Of a stretch of 5,255 nt of DNA, positions 1 to 5,255 are shown in pieces (position 1 is the first letter of the stretch; each line of letters begins with the position of its first letter). The translations under genes and the position numbers were made by a program. The notes under the pieces are model-generated. The model saw nothing but the letters and a program-made list of their open reading frames with translations. It did not search any database and was not told the origin of the DNA. Source of the DNA: Pseudomonadota bacterium. Lineage in GTDB: Bacteria; Pseudomonadota; Alphaproteobacteria; Sphingomonadales; Sphingomonadaceae. Where the stretch lies: positions 1-5,255 of the forward strand of contig JARXKO010000108.1 in assembly GCA_030271595.1 (NCBI GenBank). Reading direction: 5' to 3'.

Positions 1-958
1 AGAAGCCGCAGGTGGCGCCATATTCGGGCGCCATATTGGCGATGGTGGCGCGGTCGGCGACCGTCATGGTGTCGAGCCCGGGGCCGTAGAATTCGACGAA
101 GCGGCCGACCACGCCCTTGGCGCGAAGCATTTGCGTGACCGTCAGCACGAGGTCGGTGGCGGTGATCCCTTCCTTGAGCTGGCCGTCGAGGCGGAAACCG
201 ACGACTTCGGGGATAAGCATGCTGACCGGCTGTCCGAGCATAGCCGCTTCGGCCTCGATCCCGCCGACTCCCCAGCCGAGCACGCCAAGGCCGTTGACCA
301 TGGTCGTGTGGCTATCGGTGCCGACCAGGGTGTCGGGATAAGCGACCATCTCGCCCGACTGGTCGGGGCCGGTCCACACGCATTGCGCGACATGCTCGAG
401 GTTGACCTGGTGGCAGATGCCGGTCCCCGGCGGGACGACGTTGAAATTGTCGAACGCGTGGGTTGCCCATTTCAAGAATTCGTAGCGTTCGCCGTTGCGG
501 TGATATTCGAGTTCGACGTTCTTGCCGAACGCCTGGGGTGTGCCGAATTCGTCGACCATCACGCTGTGATCGATGACAAGGTGAACCGGAACCAGCGGGT
601 TGATCTTCTGCGCGTCGCCGCCGAGGCTCTTCATCGCATCGCGCATCGCGGCCAGGTCGACGACCGCCGGAACGCCGGTGAAATCCTGCATCAGCACGCG
701 CGCCGGGCGGTACTGGATTTCGCGGGTGATGCGCCGTTCCTTGAGCCAGTCGGCGAGCGCCTGGAGGTCATCGCGGGTGACCGTCTCGCCATCCTCGAAA
801 CGCAGCAGGTTCTCGAGCAGCACCTTCATCGAGAACGGCAGCCGGGCAAGATCGCCGAGCACTGCGGCCGCCTTGGGCAGCGAATAATAGGCATAGGTCT
901 GGCCGCAGCATTCCAGGGTCGAACGGGTGTCGAGGCTGTCCTTGCCGGTCGGGATCAT
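1..958 (-). CDS. acnA: Aconitate hydratase AcnA, N-terminal part (gene continues past the left edge)
   Basis: Cytosolic TCA-cycle enzyme that isomerises citrate to isocitrate with a [4Fe-4S] cluster. The window holds 319 codons; AcnA proteins are about 890 residues, so roughly the first 36% is present. Conserved AcnA/IRP-type blocks are visible: GKDSL near the start, [14 protein letters not shown] (about 40-53), [15 protein letters not shown] (about 87-101), HQVNLEH (183-189) and [11 protein letters not shown] (213-223). From family knowledge, Gln91, Asp215 and His217 match substrate-site residues; the three cluster cysteines lie further along, outside the window. Two ATG codons stand in tandem at 961 and 958. 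The AAGGA ribosome binding site lies 2 bases before the first and 5 before the second, so I chose 958; using 961 adds one Met. The gene follows corA on the same strand after 96 bases and probably has its own promoter there, though I cannot identify one. The product call is very secure. Confidence 0.96.
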   Translation of the reverse strand, partial: MIPTGKDSLDTRSTLECCGQTYAYYSLPKAAAVLGDLARLPFSMKVLLENLLRFEDGETVTRDDLQALADWLKERRITREIQYRPARVLMQDFTGVPAVVDLAAMRDAMKSLGGDAQKINPLVPVHLVIDHSVMVDEFGTPQAFGKNVELEYHRNGERYEFLKWATHAFDNFNVVPPGTGICHQVNLEHVAQCVWTGPDQSGEMVAYPDTLVGTDSHTTMVNGLGVLGWGVGGIEAEAAMLGQPVSMLIPEVVGFRLDGQLKEGITATDLVLTVTQMLRAKGVVGRFVEFYGPGLDTMTVADRATIANMAPEYGATCGF

Positions 959-993
959 CATGGTCCTTACTTCGCGCGTGAATGGGCGCAGCG

Positions 994-1009
994 GGCGCTT
1001 TGGAGCGCC
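994..1009 (-). terminator. Perfect 6-bp GC-rich stem-loop between corA and acnA, possible corA terminator
   Basis: GGCGCT and AGCGCC form a perfect 6-bp stem around a 4-base loop. It lies about 45 bases past the corA stop and 35 bases before the acnA start. There is no T tract on either strand, so it is not a classic intrinsic terminator. It could instead be an acnA leader hairpin, an operator dyad, or chance in GC-rich sequence. The structure is seen directly; the role is a guess. Confidence 0.25.
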
Positions 1010-1054
1010 TTAGCAACCGCATGGTGGACCGGCAAACGCTCGCGCGCCCGGTCG

Positions 1055-2032
1055 TCAGATCCAGCGCCGCCAGCGGAAATAGAGATAGGGCAGGACGGCA
1101 CTGGCGAGCATCACCGCGAGCGCAATATAATAGCCGTAATGCCAGTTGAGTTCGGGAAAATAGTGGAAGTTCATCCCGTAAACGCCGGCGATCAGGGTCG
1201 GCGGCATGAACACCACCGCGGCCCAGGAAAACAGCTTCATCGCCGCATTCTGCTCGATGCTGATCAGGCCCAGCGACGCATCGAGCAGGAAGGTGAGATT
1301 GTCCGACTGGAAGGTGGCGTGCTCCGACAGCGACGTGACATCGACGGTCAGGCTCGCCAGATGGTTGCGGGCATCGTCCATGCCCTCGCCGTGAAGGCGC
1401 GACGACGACGATAGGAAGTTGAGCATTCGGGCGACCGACACCGCCGAATAGCGGATCTTGGCGAGCAATGTCTGGCCGCGGCCAATCCGGGTAAGGAGGG
1501 CGGTGAGCCGGTCGGCGGGGATTCGCCGAGCCTCGATCCGCTTGTCGAAAATATGGTTGGAGATCTCCTCGATCGCGCTGCCCAGGCTTTCGAGCTCGTC
1601 GGCGAGGCGATCGATGATAGCATCGAGCAATCGGATGAGCGCGGTGATGGCATCGGCGACCAGCTCGGGTTCGCGCCGCGCATGCTCGATAAACGCGCGG
1701 ACCGGCTTGGGCGATTGGTAGCGCAGGGTCACCAGCCGGTCGCCGGTCAGGACGAACGCCAGCGGTGTCGTCGTCGGCTCGCCCTCGGTTACCCCGGTCA
1801 ACGTGCTGATCGTCATGTAAAGCGCATCGCCGCGCTGGTAGAGCCGGCTCGACGGCTCGATCTCGATCAGGTCGGCCTGGGTCGGAACATCGACCCCGAT
1901 GCAGCGCTCGACCAGCGCTTCTTCCTCGCGCGTCGGCTCCTCCAAGTCGATCCAGCTGGCTTTCTTGGGAATCAGCTGGCGCGACGCGTCGATGATCGAT
2001 CCGTCACAGCCCGGGCCATAGGTTCGCAGCAT
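1055..2032 (-). CDS. corA: CorA-family magnesium/divalent cation transporter
   Basis: Inner-membrane channel of the CorA family, which as a homopentamer admits Mg2+ and often Co2+ or Ni2+ down the membrane potential. The protein has 325 residues, close to the usual 316 or so. A soluble cytoplasmic domain of mixed alpha/beta then long helices fills about 1-260, including the helical stretch rich in E, D and R at about 125-235. TM1 spans about 266-284 and ends in the signature YGMNF (GMN at 286-288), followed by the periplasmic loop HYFPELNWHYG. TM2 spans about 300-318, and the basic tail RWRRWI is as expected for a cytoplasmic C-terminus. The start at 2032 gives MLRTYGPGC and has a GGAG site 8 bases upstream. 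The same frame stays open to 2740, but that extension is Arg/Gln/His-rich and overlaps the divergent gene, so it is rejected. Transport direction and metal preference cannot be read from sequence. Confidence 0.95.
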   Translation of the reverse strand: MLRTYGPGCDGSIIDASRQLIPKKASWIDLEEPTREEEALVERCIGVDVPTQADLIEIEPSSRLYQRGDALYMTISTLTGVTEGEPTTTPLAFVLTGDRLVTLRYQSPKPVRAFIEHARREPELVADAITALIRLLDAIIDRLADELESLGSAIEEISNHIFDKRIEARRIPADRLTALLTRIGRGQTLLAKIRYSAVSVARMLNFLSSSSRLHGEGMDDARNHLASLTVDVTSLSEHATFQSDNLTFLLDASLGLISIEQNAAMKLFSWAAVVFMPPTLIAGVYGMNFHYFPELNWHYGYYIALAVMLASAVLPYLYFRWRRWI

Positions 2033-2040
2033 GGCTTGGT

Positions 2041-2045
2041 CTCCA
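2041..2045 (-). promoter_or_regulatory. Ribosome binding site of corA
   Basis: On the minus strand TGGAG stands 8 bases before the ATG at 2032. This site decides the corA start against longer readings of the same open frame that reach back to 2740. Confidence 0.7.
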
Positions 2046-2047
2046 AT

Positions 2048-2074
2048 GAAGCGCTGCACTTTGCAAGCGCCTTC
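2048..2074. other. Imperfect dyad in the corA/UPF0314 divergent gap
   Basis: GAAG, CGCT and GCA on the left pair with TGC, AGCG and CTTC on the right, with two single-base bulges and a 3-base loop. The dyad occupies about half of the 51-base region between the two divergent starts and abuts the corA ribosome binding site. It could be an operator or a hairpin in the corA leader. The symmetry is seen directly; any function is inference, and chance is a real alternative at this GC content. Confidence 0.25.
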
Positions 2075-2083
2075 GTCTCGACC

Positions 2084-2668
2084 ATGGTCGCGCCGATGAC
2101 CACCGTGCTGACGATGCCGCGCCGCCCGCTCCTCGCCGAAGCGGCGATCGTCGCCGTCGCGCTGCTCGTCCTGCTGGCGATGGGCCGGGCGCCGATCTGC
2201 ACCTGCGGCACGATTACATTGTGGGTCGGCGCGCGCGACAGCGCCGAGACCAGCCAGATGCTGACCGACTGGTACAGCGCCAGCCACATCGTTCACGGCC
2301 TGTTGTTCTACGCCGCCTTGTGGCTCGCGCTCCGTCGCTGGCCGGTCGAGTGGCGCTTCGTCCTCGCCCTCGCGATCGAGGCGAGCTGGGAGGTGATCGA
2401 GAACACGCCGATGGTCATCGACCGCTATCGTCAGGCGACCGCGGCCCTGGGCTATAACGGCGACAGCGTCCTCAATTCGATGTCCGATGTGGCGATGATG
2501 GCCCTCGGCTTCCTCGCCGCGCGCAAACTGCCGCTCTGGGGGGCGACCCTGCTGCTGATTGTGCTCGAGCTCGTTCCCTTGTTCGCCATCCGCGACAATC
2601 TCACGCTCAATGTGTTGATGCTGGTGGCGCCGAGCAAAGCGATCGCGCTGTGGCAGGCGGGCGGTTGA
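2084..2668 (+). CDS. UPF0314/DUF2585 family inner-membrane protein, function unknown
   Basis: I recognise this as the UPF0314 (DUF2585) family from its conserved order of motifs: MGRAPICTCG (33-42), LW near 46, DWYSASHIVHG (62-72), EASWEVIEN (99-107) and GYNGDSVLNSMSD (123-135). At 194 residues it has the normal family length. Hydrophobic segments at about 15-33, 68-83, 90-103, 130-147 and 150-168 suggest four or five membrane passes. The conserved polar residues Asp62, His68, His71, Glu99, Glu103, Asp127 and Asp135 lie in or beside these segments, which suggests a buried site, but no reaction is known to me. The gene is divergent from corA and ends 63 bases before the PagL-like gene. Its start is uncertain: ATG at 2084, 2096 or 2114 are all possible and none has a clear ribosome binding site. 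I took 2084 because it leaves a full N-terminus before TM1. Family assignment is firm; function is open. Confidence 0.88.
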   Translation: MVAPMTTVLTMPRRPLLAEAAIVAVALLVLLAMGRAPICTCGTITLWVGARDSAETSQMLTDWYSASHIVHGLLFYAALWLALRRWPVEWRFVLALAIEASWEVIENTPMVIDRYRQATAALGYNGDSVLNSMSDVAMMALGFLAARKLPLWGATLLLIVLELVPLFAIRDNLTLNVLMLVAPSKAIALWQAGG

Positions 2669-2693
2669 GTTTTGTCGGATTTTCGTCTGTAAG
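2665..2693 (+). promoter_or_regulatory. Weak candidate -35/-10 promoter before the PagL-like gene
   Basis: TTGAGT (2665-2670) and TGTAAG (2688-2693) are separated by 17 bases and each matches 4 of 6 positions of the sigma-70 consensus. The region is locally T-rich, unlike the surrounding coding sequence. The -35 would overlap the stop codon of the UPF0314 gene. The match is weak enough that read-through from upstream is equally possible. Confidence 0.25.
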
Positions 2694-2716
2694 GCGTTGA
2701 ACGACCTTATCTTTCC

Positions 2717-2723
2717 AAAAGGA
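2717..2723 (+). promoter_or_regulatory. Ribosome binding site selecting the GTG start at 2732
   Basis: AAAAGGA ends 8 bases before GTG at 2732. This spacing, and the complete signal peptide that results, settle the GTG start. Confidence 0.8.
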
Positions 2724-2731
2724 ACAAGACT

Positions 2732-3250
2732 GTGAAGCATGGTGCGTATGTGGCTTTGGCATTGCTTATATCGACCGTCGCGGCGTCACCGGCGGCGGCC
2801 GGCGAACTGTTCGGCGGAGCCTATGTCCACGACGTCAAGACCCCGCTCGACAAATCGGGCATCGAAGGCGGCGCGGACCTTATGGCCGGCTACCGCTTCG
2901 GCAGCATCGCCGCTACCCCGATCCAGCCTTACGCCTTTGTCGCGGTCAATACCGCCGGCCAGACCAATTACGGGGCGATCGGGATCTCGGCCAAGTTCGG
3001 CAATCGATTCTATTTCCGCCCCGGCATCGGCCTCGCCATCCACACCGGGTCCGCGGGTCAATTCTATCGCACCGACAAGATCGCGTTTGGCAGTCGCGTC
3101 CTGTTCGAGCCCGAGGTCGGTCTTGGGGTCCGCCTCAGCGATCGCGCCAGTGTCGAGGCGAGCTGGGTGCACATGAGCCACGCGACCCTGTTCAGCCGCG
3201 AGAACCCGGGGATCGACAATCTTGGGATTCGCTTCAACCTGAAGCTCTAG
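2732..3250 (+). CDS. PagL-like acyloxyacyl hydrolase (predicted lipid A 3-O-deacylase), outer-membrane beta-barrel
   Basis: Predicted outer-membrane enzyme of the PagL/acyloxyacyl hydrolase family, whose characterised members remove the 3-O acyl chain of lipid A. The 172-residue protein opens with a signal peptide: MKHG, a hydrophobic core at 5-18, and a likely cut after AAA at 21-23. The mature ~149 residues alternate polar and hydrophobic positions in short strands (YAFVAV, GAIGISAKF, RFYFRPGIGLAI, VLFEPEVGLGVRL) and end in GIRFNLKL, as expected for a small barrel. The family signature sits near the C-terminus: His147-Met-Ser149-His-Ala, then NPG at 158-160. His147 and Ser149 fit the PagL triad. 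The third residue, Glu in Pseudomonas PagL, appears to be Asp162, and the Asn after the Ser is His150. GTG start with a good ribosome binding site. Family call is fairly strong; activity on lipid A is inferred. Confidence 0.82.
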   Translation: MKHGAYVALALLISTVAASPAAAGELFGGAYVHDVKTPLDKSGIEGGADLMAGYRFGSIAATPIQPYAFVAVNTAGQTNYGAIGISAKFGNRFYFRPGIGLAIHTGSAGQFYRTDKIAFGSRVLFEPEVGLGVRLSDRASVEASWVHMSHATLFSRENPGIDNLGIRFNLKL

Positions 3251-3253
3251 CCT

Positions 3254-3643
3254 TCAAAGGCAGCGATAGATCATCGGCTCTGCGCCGCGGCGCAGCTCGA
3301 ACGGCCCGAGCTGGAGTCCGGTTTCGACATTACCCTCAATGGTCATGCGGTCGCCACTGACGATGCCGCTGTAGCGAACCCGCCAGCTTGGCGGCACTTC
3401 GCCAACGCGCACTGGCCCGCCATGATCGGGGCTATGCATTCCTTGGGCGGTGAACTGGCCGCCGGGGCCGACGAGCAAGGGGCCGATCGTCCCGTGGGCA
3501 CAATCATAATCAAGCGTTCCACCGCCGGGTACCAAATGCAGCGCGGCATGCGGGCCGCCCCAGTCACCGGCGAGCGGGACGGGCATAGCCGGGACGCTGG
3601 CGCATGCGCCAAGCAGTGCAGCAAGTGGAAGCGCGCACTTCAT
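3254..3643 (-). CDS. Small predicted lipoprotein, conserved hypothetical
   Basis: A 129-residue protein with a short lipoprotein signal: the hydrophobic run ALPLAALLGA leads to a lipobox LGAC with the acylated cysteine at 14. It is therefore probably membrane-anchored and exported. The mature part is Gly-rich and looks like an all-beta fold: GDWGG (26-30), LDYDCAHGTIGPLL (44-57), GQFTAQG (62-68), GGPVR (75-79), YSGIVSGDRMTI (91-102), FELRRG (115-120) and a terminal RCL. I recall this motif order from unnamed proteins of several bacterial phyla but know no function. Cys48 and Cys128 could form a disulphide. The ATG lies 6 bases after the fumC stop on the same strand, with only a weak AGG before it, so translation is probably coupled to fumC. 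The gene ends 3 bases from the convergent PagL-like gene. No link to fumarase activity is evident. Confidence 0.8.
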   Translation of the reverse strand: MKCALPLAALLGACASVPAMPVPLAGDWGGPHAALHLVPGGGTLDYDCAHGTIGPLLVGPGGQFTAQGMHSPDHGGPVRVGEVPPSWRVRYSGIVSGDRMTIEGNVETGLQLGPFELRRGAEPMIYRCL

Positions 3644-3649
3644 GCGGGC

Positions 3650-5041
3650 CTAGCGCCCGATCATGGTTTCCGGCTTCACCAGCCGCAAGAAAGTTTCTTC
3701 GTCGACCAAGTCGAGCTCCAGGCCCGCTTGCTTGAGGGTCAGGCCGTTCTTGTGGGCGTGCTTGGCGATTGCCGCGGCATTGTCATAGCCGATCTCCGGC
3801 GCCAGCGCGGTGACCAGCATCAGCGAGCGGTTCATCAGTTCGGCGATGCGTGCCTCATCGGGTTCGGCACCATCGAGCATTCGTGTCGTGAAGCTTTCCA
3901 TGCCGGTTGAAAGCAGGTTGATCGAGCGAATGACATTGGCTGCGATCAGGGGCTTGAACACGTTCAGCTCGAGGTGACCCTGGAGGCCGCCAATGGTCAC
4001 GGCGAGATGATTGCCCATGACCTGGGCGGCGACCATCGTCAGCATTTCGGCCTGGGTCGGGTTGACCTTGCCCGGCATGATCGAGCTGCCTGGCTCATTC
4101 TCCGGCAGTTTCAACTCGCCAAGCCCGCAGCGCGGCCCGGAGCCGAGCAAGCGGATGTCGTTGGCGATCTTGGTCAGCGCCACGGCAATGACGTTGAGCA
4201 CTCCCGACAGCTCGACCAGCGTATCGTGCGCGGCGAGCTCGGCGAACTTGTTCGGCGCCGAGGTGAAGGGCAATTGCGTGAGCTTGGCCACTTCCCTGGC
4301 GAAGTCCTCGGCGAAGCCTTCGGGCGCGTTGAGCCCGGTGCCGACCGCGGTCCCGCCCTGGGCGAGCCGGAACAGCCGCGGCATCATGCCCTCGACCCGA
4401 TCGATGCAATCGGCGATTTGCTGGGCATAGCCGGAGAATTCCTGGCCGAGCGTCAAGGGGGTCGCATCCTGCAAATGGGTGCGGCCGATCTTGACCAGAT
4501 GGTCCCACTTCTTGGACTGGGCAGCGAGTTGGGCATGGATCATGGCGAGCGCCGGGAGCAACCGCATCCGCACCGCCCGCGCGGCAGCGATATGCATTGC
4601 CGTCGGGAAGCTGTCGTTGGACGACTGGCTTTTGTTGACATGGTCGTTGGGGTGAATCGGCTCCTTGCCGCCGCGCTTGCCGGTCAGCAGTTCATTGGCC
4701 CGTCCGGCGATCACTTCATTGGCGTTCATGTTCGACTGCGTGCCCGACCCGGTCTGCCAGATGACCAGCGGGAATTGATTGTCGAGGTCGCCGCGCGCGA
4801 CCTCGGCGGCGGCCTGCTGAATGACCTCGGCGAGCTTGGGATCGAGGCCGGCGATGCGCGCATTGACCCGCGCCGCGGCCTGCTTGACGAAGCCCAAGGC
4901 GTGGATGATCTCAAGCGGCATCTGCTCGCGCGGGCCGAACGGGAAATTGAGCAGCGAGCGCTCGGTCTGGGCGCCGTAATAAGCGTCCGCCGGAACCTCG
5001 ATCGGCCCAAAGCTGTCATGTTCGGTCCGGGTCGTGCTCAT
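3650..5041 (-). CDS. fumC: Class II fumarate hydratase FumC
   Basis: Cytosolic, iron-independent fumarase that interconverts fumarate and L-malate in the TCA cycle as a homotetramer. Its 463 residues match E. coli FumC (467). Family marks are complete: N-terminal [18 protein letters not shown], the substrate segment [14 protein letters not shown] (97-110), [14 protein letters not shown] (130-143), [17 protein letters not shown] (186-202) with His189 matching catalytic His188 of E. coli, and the flexible loop [11 protein letters not shown] (318-328) with Ser319 matching Ser318. Aspartases share this fold, but the overall sequence and the N-terminus favour fumarase. The start at 5041 has AAGGAG 4 bases upstream; a TTG reading from 5086 would translate into the palindromic repeat and is rejected. 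The gene follows the SspB-like gene by 101 bases and precedes the lipoprotein gene by 6 bases, suggesting one transcript. Confidence 0.97.
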   Translation of the reverse strand: MSTTRTEHDSFGPIEVPADAYYGAQTERSLLNFPFGPREQMPLEIIHALGFVKQAAARVNARIAGLDPKLAEVIQQAAAEVARGDLDNQFPLVIWQTGSGTQSNMNANEVIAGRANELLTGKRGGKEPIHPNDHVNKSQSSNDSFPTAMHIAAARAVRMRLLPALAMIHAQLAAQSKKWDHLVKIGRTHLQDATPLTLGQEFSGYAQQIADCIDRVEGMMPRLFRLAQGGTAVGTGLNAPEGFAEDFAREVAKLTQLPFTSAPNKFAELAAHDTLVELSGVLNVIAVALTKIANDIRLLGSGPRCGLGELKLPENEPGSSIMPGKVNPTQAEMLTMVAAQVMGNHLAVTIGGLQGHLELNVFKPLIAANVIRSINLLSTGMESFTTRMLDGAEPDEARIAELMNRSLMLVTALAPEIGYDNAAAIAKHAHKNGLTLKQAGLELDLVDEETFLRLVKPETMIGR

Positions 5042-5045
5042 GATA

Positions 5046-5051
5046 CTCCTT
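5046..5051 (-). promoter_or_regulatory. Ribosome binding site of fumC
   Basis: On the minus strand AAGGAG lies 4 bases before the ATG at 5041. It fixes the fumC start and sits only 4 bases from the end of the palindromic repeat, so repeat folding could affect access to it. Confidence 0.8.
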
Positions 5052-5055
5052 CGCT

Positions 5056-5134
5056 CGTCATTGCGAGGAGCGCAGCGACGCGGCAATCCAGTCGTTGCCG
5101 AAGGCTGGATTGCTTCGCTCCGCTCGCAATGACG
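5056..5134. repeat. Intergenic palindromic repeat (REP/MITE-like) between the SspB-like gene and fumC
   Basis: Two inverted arms, 5056-5091 and 5105-5134, flank a 13-base centre. The outer 12 bases of each arm (CGTCATTGCGAG) and the inner 8 (CAATCCAG) match perfectly. The middles differ: the left arm carries about 6 extra bases (GACGCG-like) absent from the right arm. As RNA it would fold into a long hairpin with an internal bulge. I recall near-identical CGTCATTGCGAG...CAATCCAG elements scattered between genes in many alphaproteobacterial genomes, which makes a mobile, non-autonomous repeat the best reading. It fills most of the gap upstream of fumC, leaving little room for a separate promoter outside it. 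It could act as an RNA-stabilising or attenuating hairpin; that is inference. Confidence 0.85.
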
Positions 5135-5142
5135 GCATGATC

Positions 5143-5255
5143 TTATTTCTTCCTGGTAAAGTCCACGCTGACGACGTTCGATCCGTCGTCTGCGGGTTCT
5201 GCCGCGGGCTCGTCATTCCCGGGCTCTTCCTCGGGAATCGGCTCGGCCACCGAAT
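5143..5255 (-). CDS. C-terminal tail of an SspB-like ClpXP adaptor (gene continues past the right edge)
   Basis: Only the last 36 codons and the TAA stop are present. The tail is acidic and Pro/Glu-rich ([16 protein letters not shown]) and ends in [10 protein letters not shown]. From family knowledge, alphaproteobacterial SspB proteins, which deliver ssrA-tagged substrates to ClpXP, have a disordered acidic linker ending in a short basic peptide of the VVSLDxFRKK type that contacts ClpX, and they often lie just upstream of fumC. Both the peptide and the gene order fit here. The folded substrate-binding domain lies outside the window, so the call rests on the tail and context. Any other protein with an acidic tail remains possible. 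The gene would share the fumC transcript unless the palindromic repeat interrupts it. Confidence 0.6.
   Translation of the reverse strand, partial: SVAEPIPEEEPGNDEPAAEPADDGSNVVSVDFTRKK

Noticed and set aside
962..1054. Possible acnA promoter (TTGCCG, 17 bases, TAAGGC on the minus strand)
   Set aside because: The -10 match is too poor to support a promoter call.
131..1414. A 427-residue plus-strand open frame across acnA and corA
   Set aside because: It is antisense to two unmistakable genes, its translation is Arg/Asp/His-rich without any domain, and GC-rich codon bias explains such long antisense frames.
1553..2083. N-terminal extension of the UPF0314 protein to 371 residues
   Set aside because: It overlaps corA in antisense and the family length is about 190 residues, matching a start near 2084.
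2033..2740. N-terminal extension of corA to about 561 residues
   Set aside because: The extra part is Gln/Arg/Gly/His-rich, lies antisense to the UPF0314 gene, and a normal CorA start with a ribosome binding site exists at 2032.
2786..3181. A 131-residue minus-strand frame opposite the PagL-like gene
   Set aside because: The plus-strand frame has a signal peptide, a ribosome binding site and a family signature; the antisense frame has none of these.
3250..3261. Small hairpin GCCT-TCAA-AGGC at the convergent stop codons
   Set aside because: A 4-bp stem without a T tract is too weak to call a terminator.
5042..5086. Upstream fumC start adding 15 residues
   Set aside because: The added residues come from the palindromic repeat and a TTG start, while ATG at 5041 has AAGGAG at the right distance and gives the normal FumC N-terminus.
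3974..5140. A 388-residue plus-strand open frame opposite fumC
   Set aside because: It is a shadow of fumC: Arg/Gly/Leu/Asp-rich, no recognisable domain, and its C-terminal end is translated palindromic repeat.
5209..5218. GCTCGTCATT in the SspB-like tail, repeated at 5053-5062 in the palindromic element
   Set aside because: Only 10 bases match and the copy lies in an in-frame Pro/Glu-rich coding stretch, so chance is enough.

Overview
This 5.3 kb window is GC-rich and densely coding, and reads as chromosomal core sequence of an alphaproteobacterium, most likely a sphingomonad. That placement is an inference. It rests on the SspB-like tail next to class II fumarase, a UPF0314/DUF2585 membrane protein (a mainly alphaproteobacterial family), a PagL-type outer-membrane protein, and an inverted repeat opening with CGTCATTGCGAG, which I recall as common between alphaproteobacterial genes. 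I see no tRNA, rRNA, CRISPR array, transposase, phage gene or sign of recent transfer.

Layout from left to right. The minus strand carries the first third of an aconitase gene (acnA), which runs off the left edge. Behind it, also on the minus strand, is a complete CorA-family Mg2+/divalent cation transporter. A 51-base gap separates corA from a divergent plus-strand gene for a UPF0314 multi-pass membrane protein. Next on the plus strand is a secreted PagL-like acyloxyacyl hydrolase, predicted to be an outer-membrane lipid A deacylase, with a GTG start and a clear ribosome binding site. It ends 3 bases short of a convergent minus-strand gene for a small predicted lipoprotein of unknown function. 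That gene lies 6 bases downstream of fumC, so the two are probably co-transcribed. Upstream of fumC, after about 100 bases filled by a palindromic repeat, is the very C-terminal end of an SspB-like ClpXP adaptor that enters from the right edge.

Two TCA-cycle enzymes, aconitase and class II fumarase, flank the window, but they are separated by plus-strand genes and are not one operon. The genes between them concern the envelope: Mg2+ transport, an inner-membrane protein, an outer-membrane lipid A enzyme and a lipoprotein. The sspB-fumC-lipoprotein run is the only likely multigene transcript fully supported by spacing.

The window looks largely ordinary and I found no convincing new system. The points most worth a second look are the Glu-to-Asp change at the catalytic triad of the PagL-like protein, the palindromic repeat against the fumC ribosome binding site, the uncharacterised lipoprotein coupled to fumC, and the conserved polar residues of the UPF0314 protein. 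Several long open frames lie antisense to real genes and are by-products of GC-rich codon usage.
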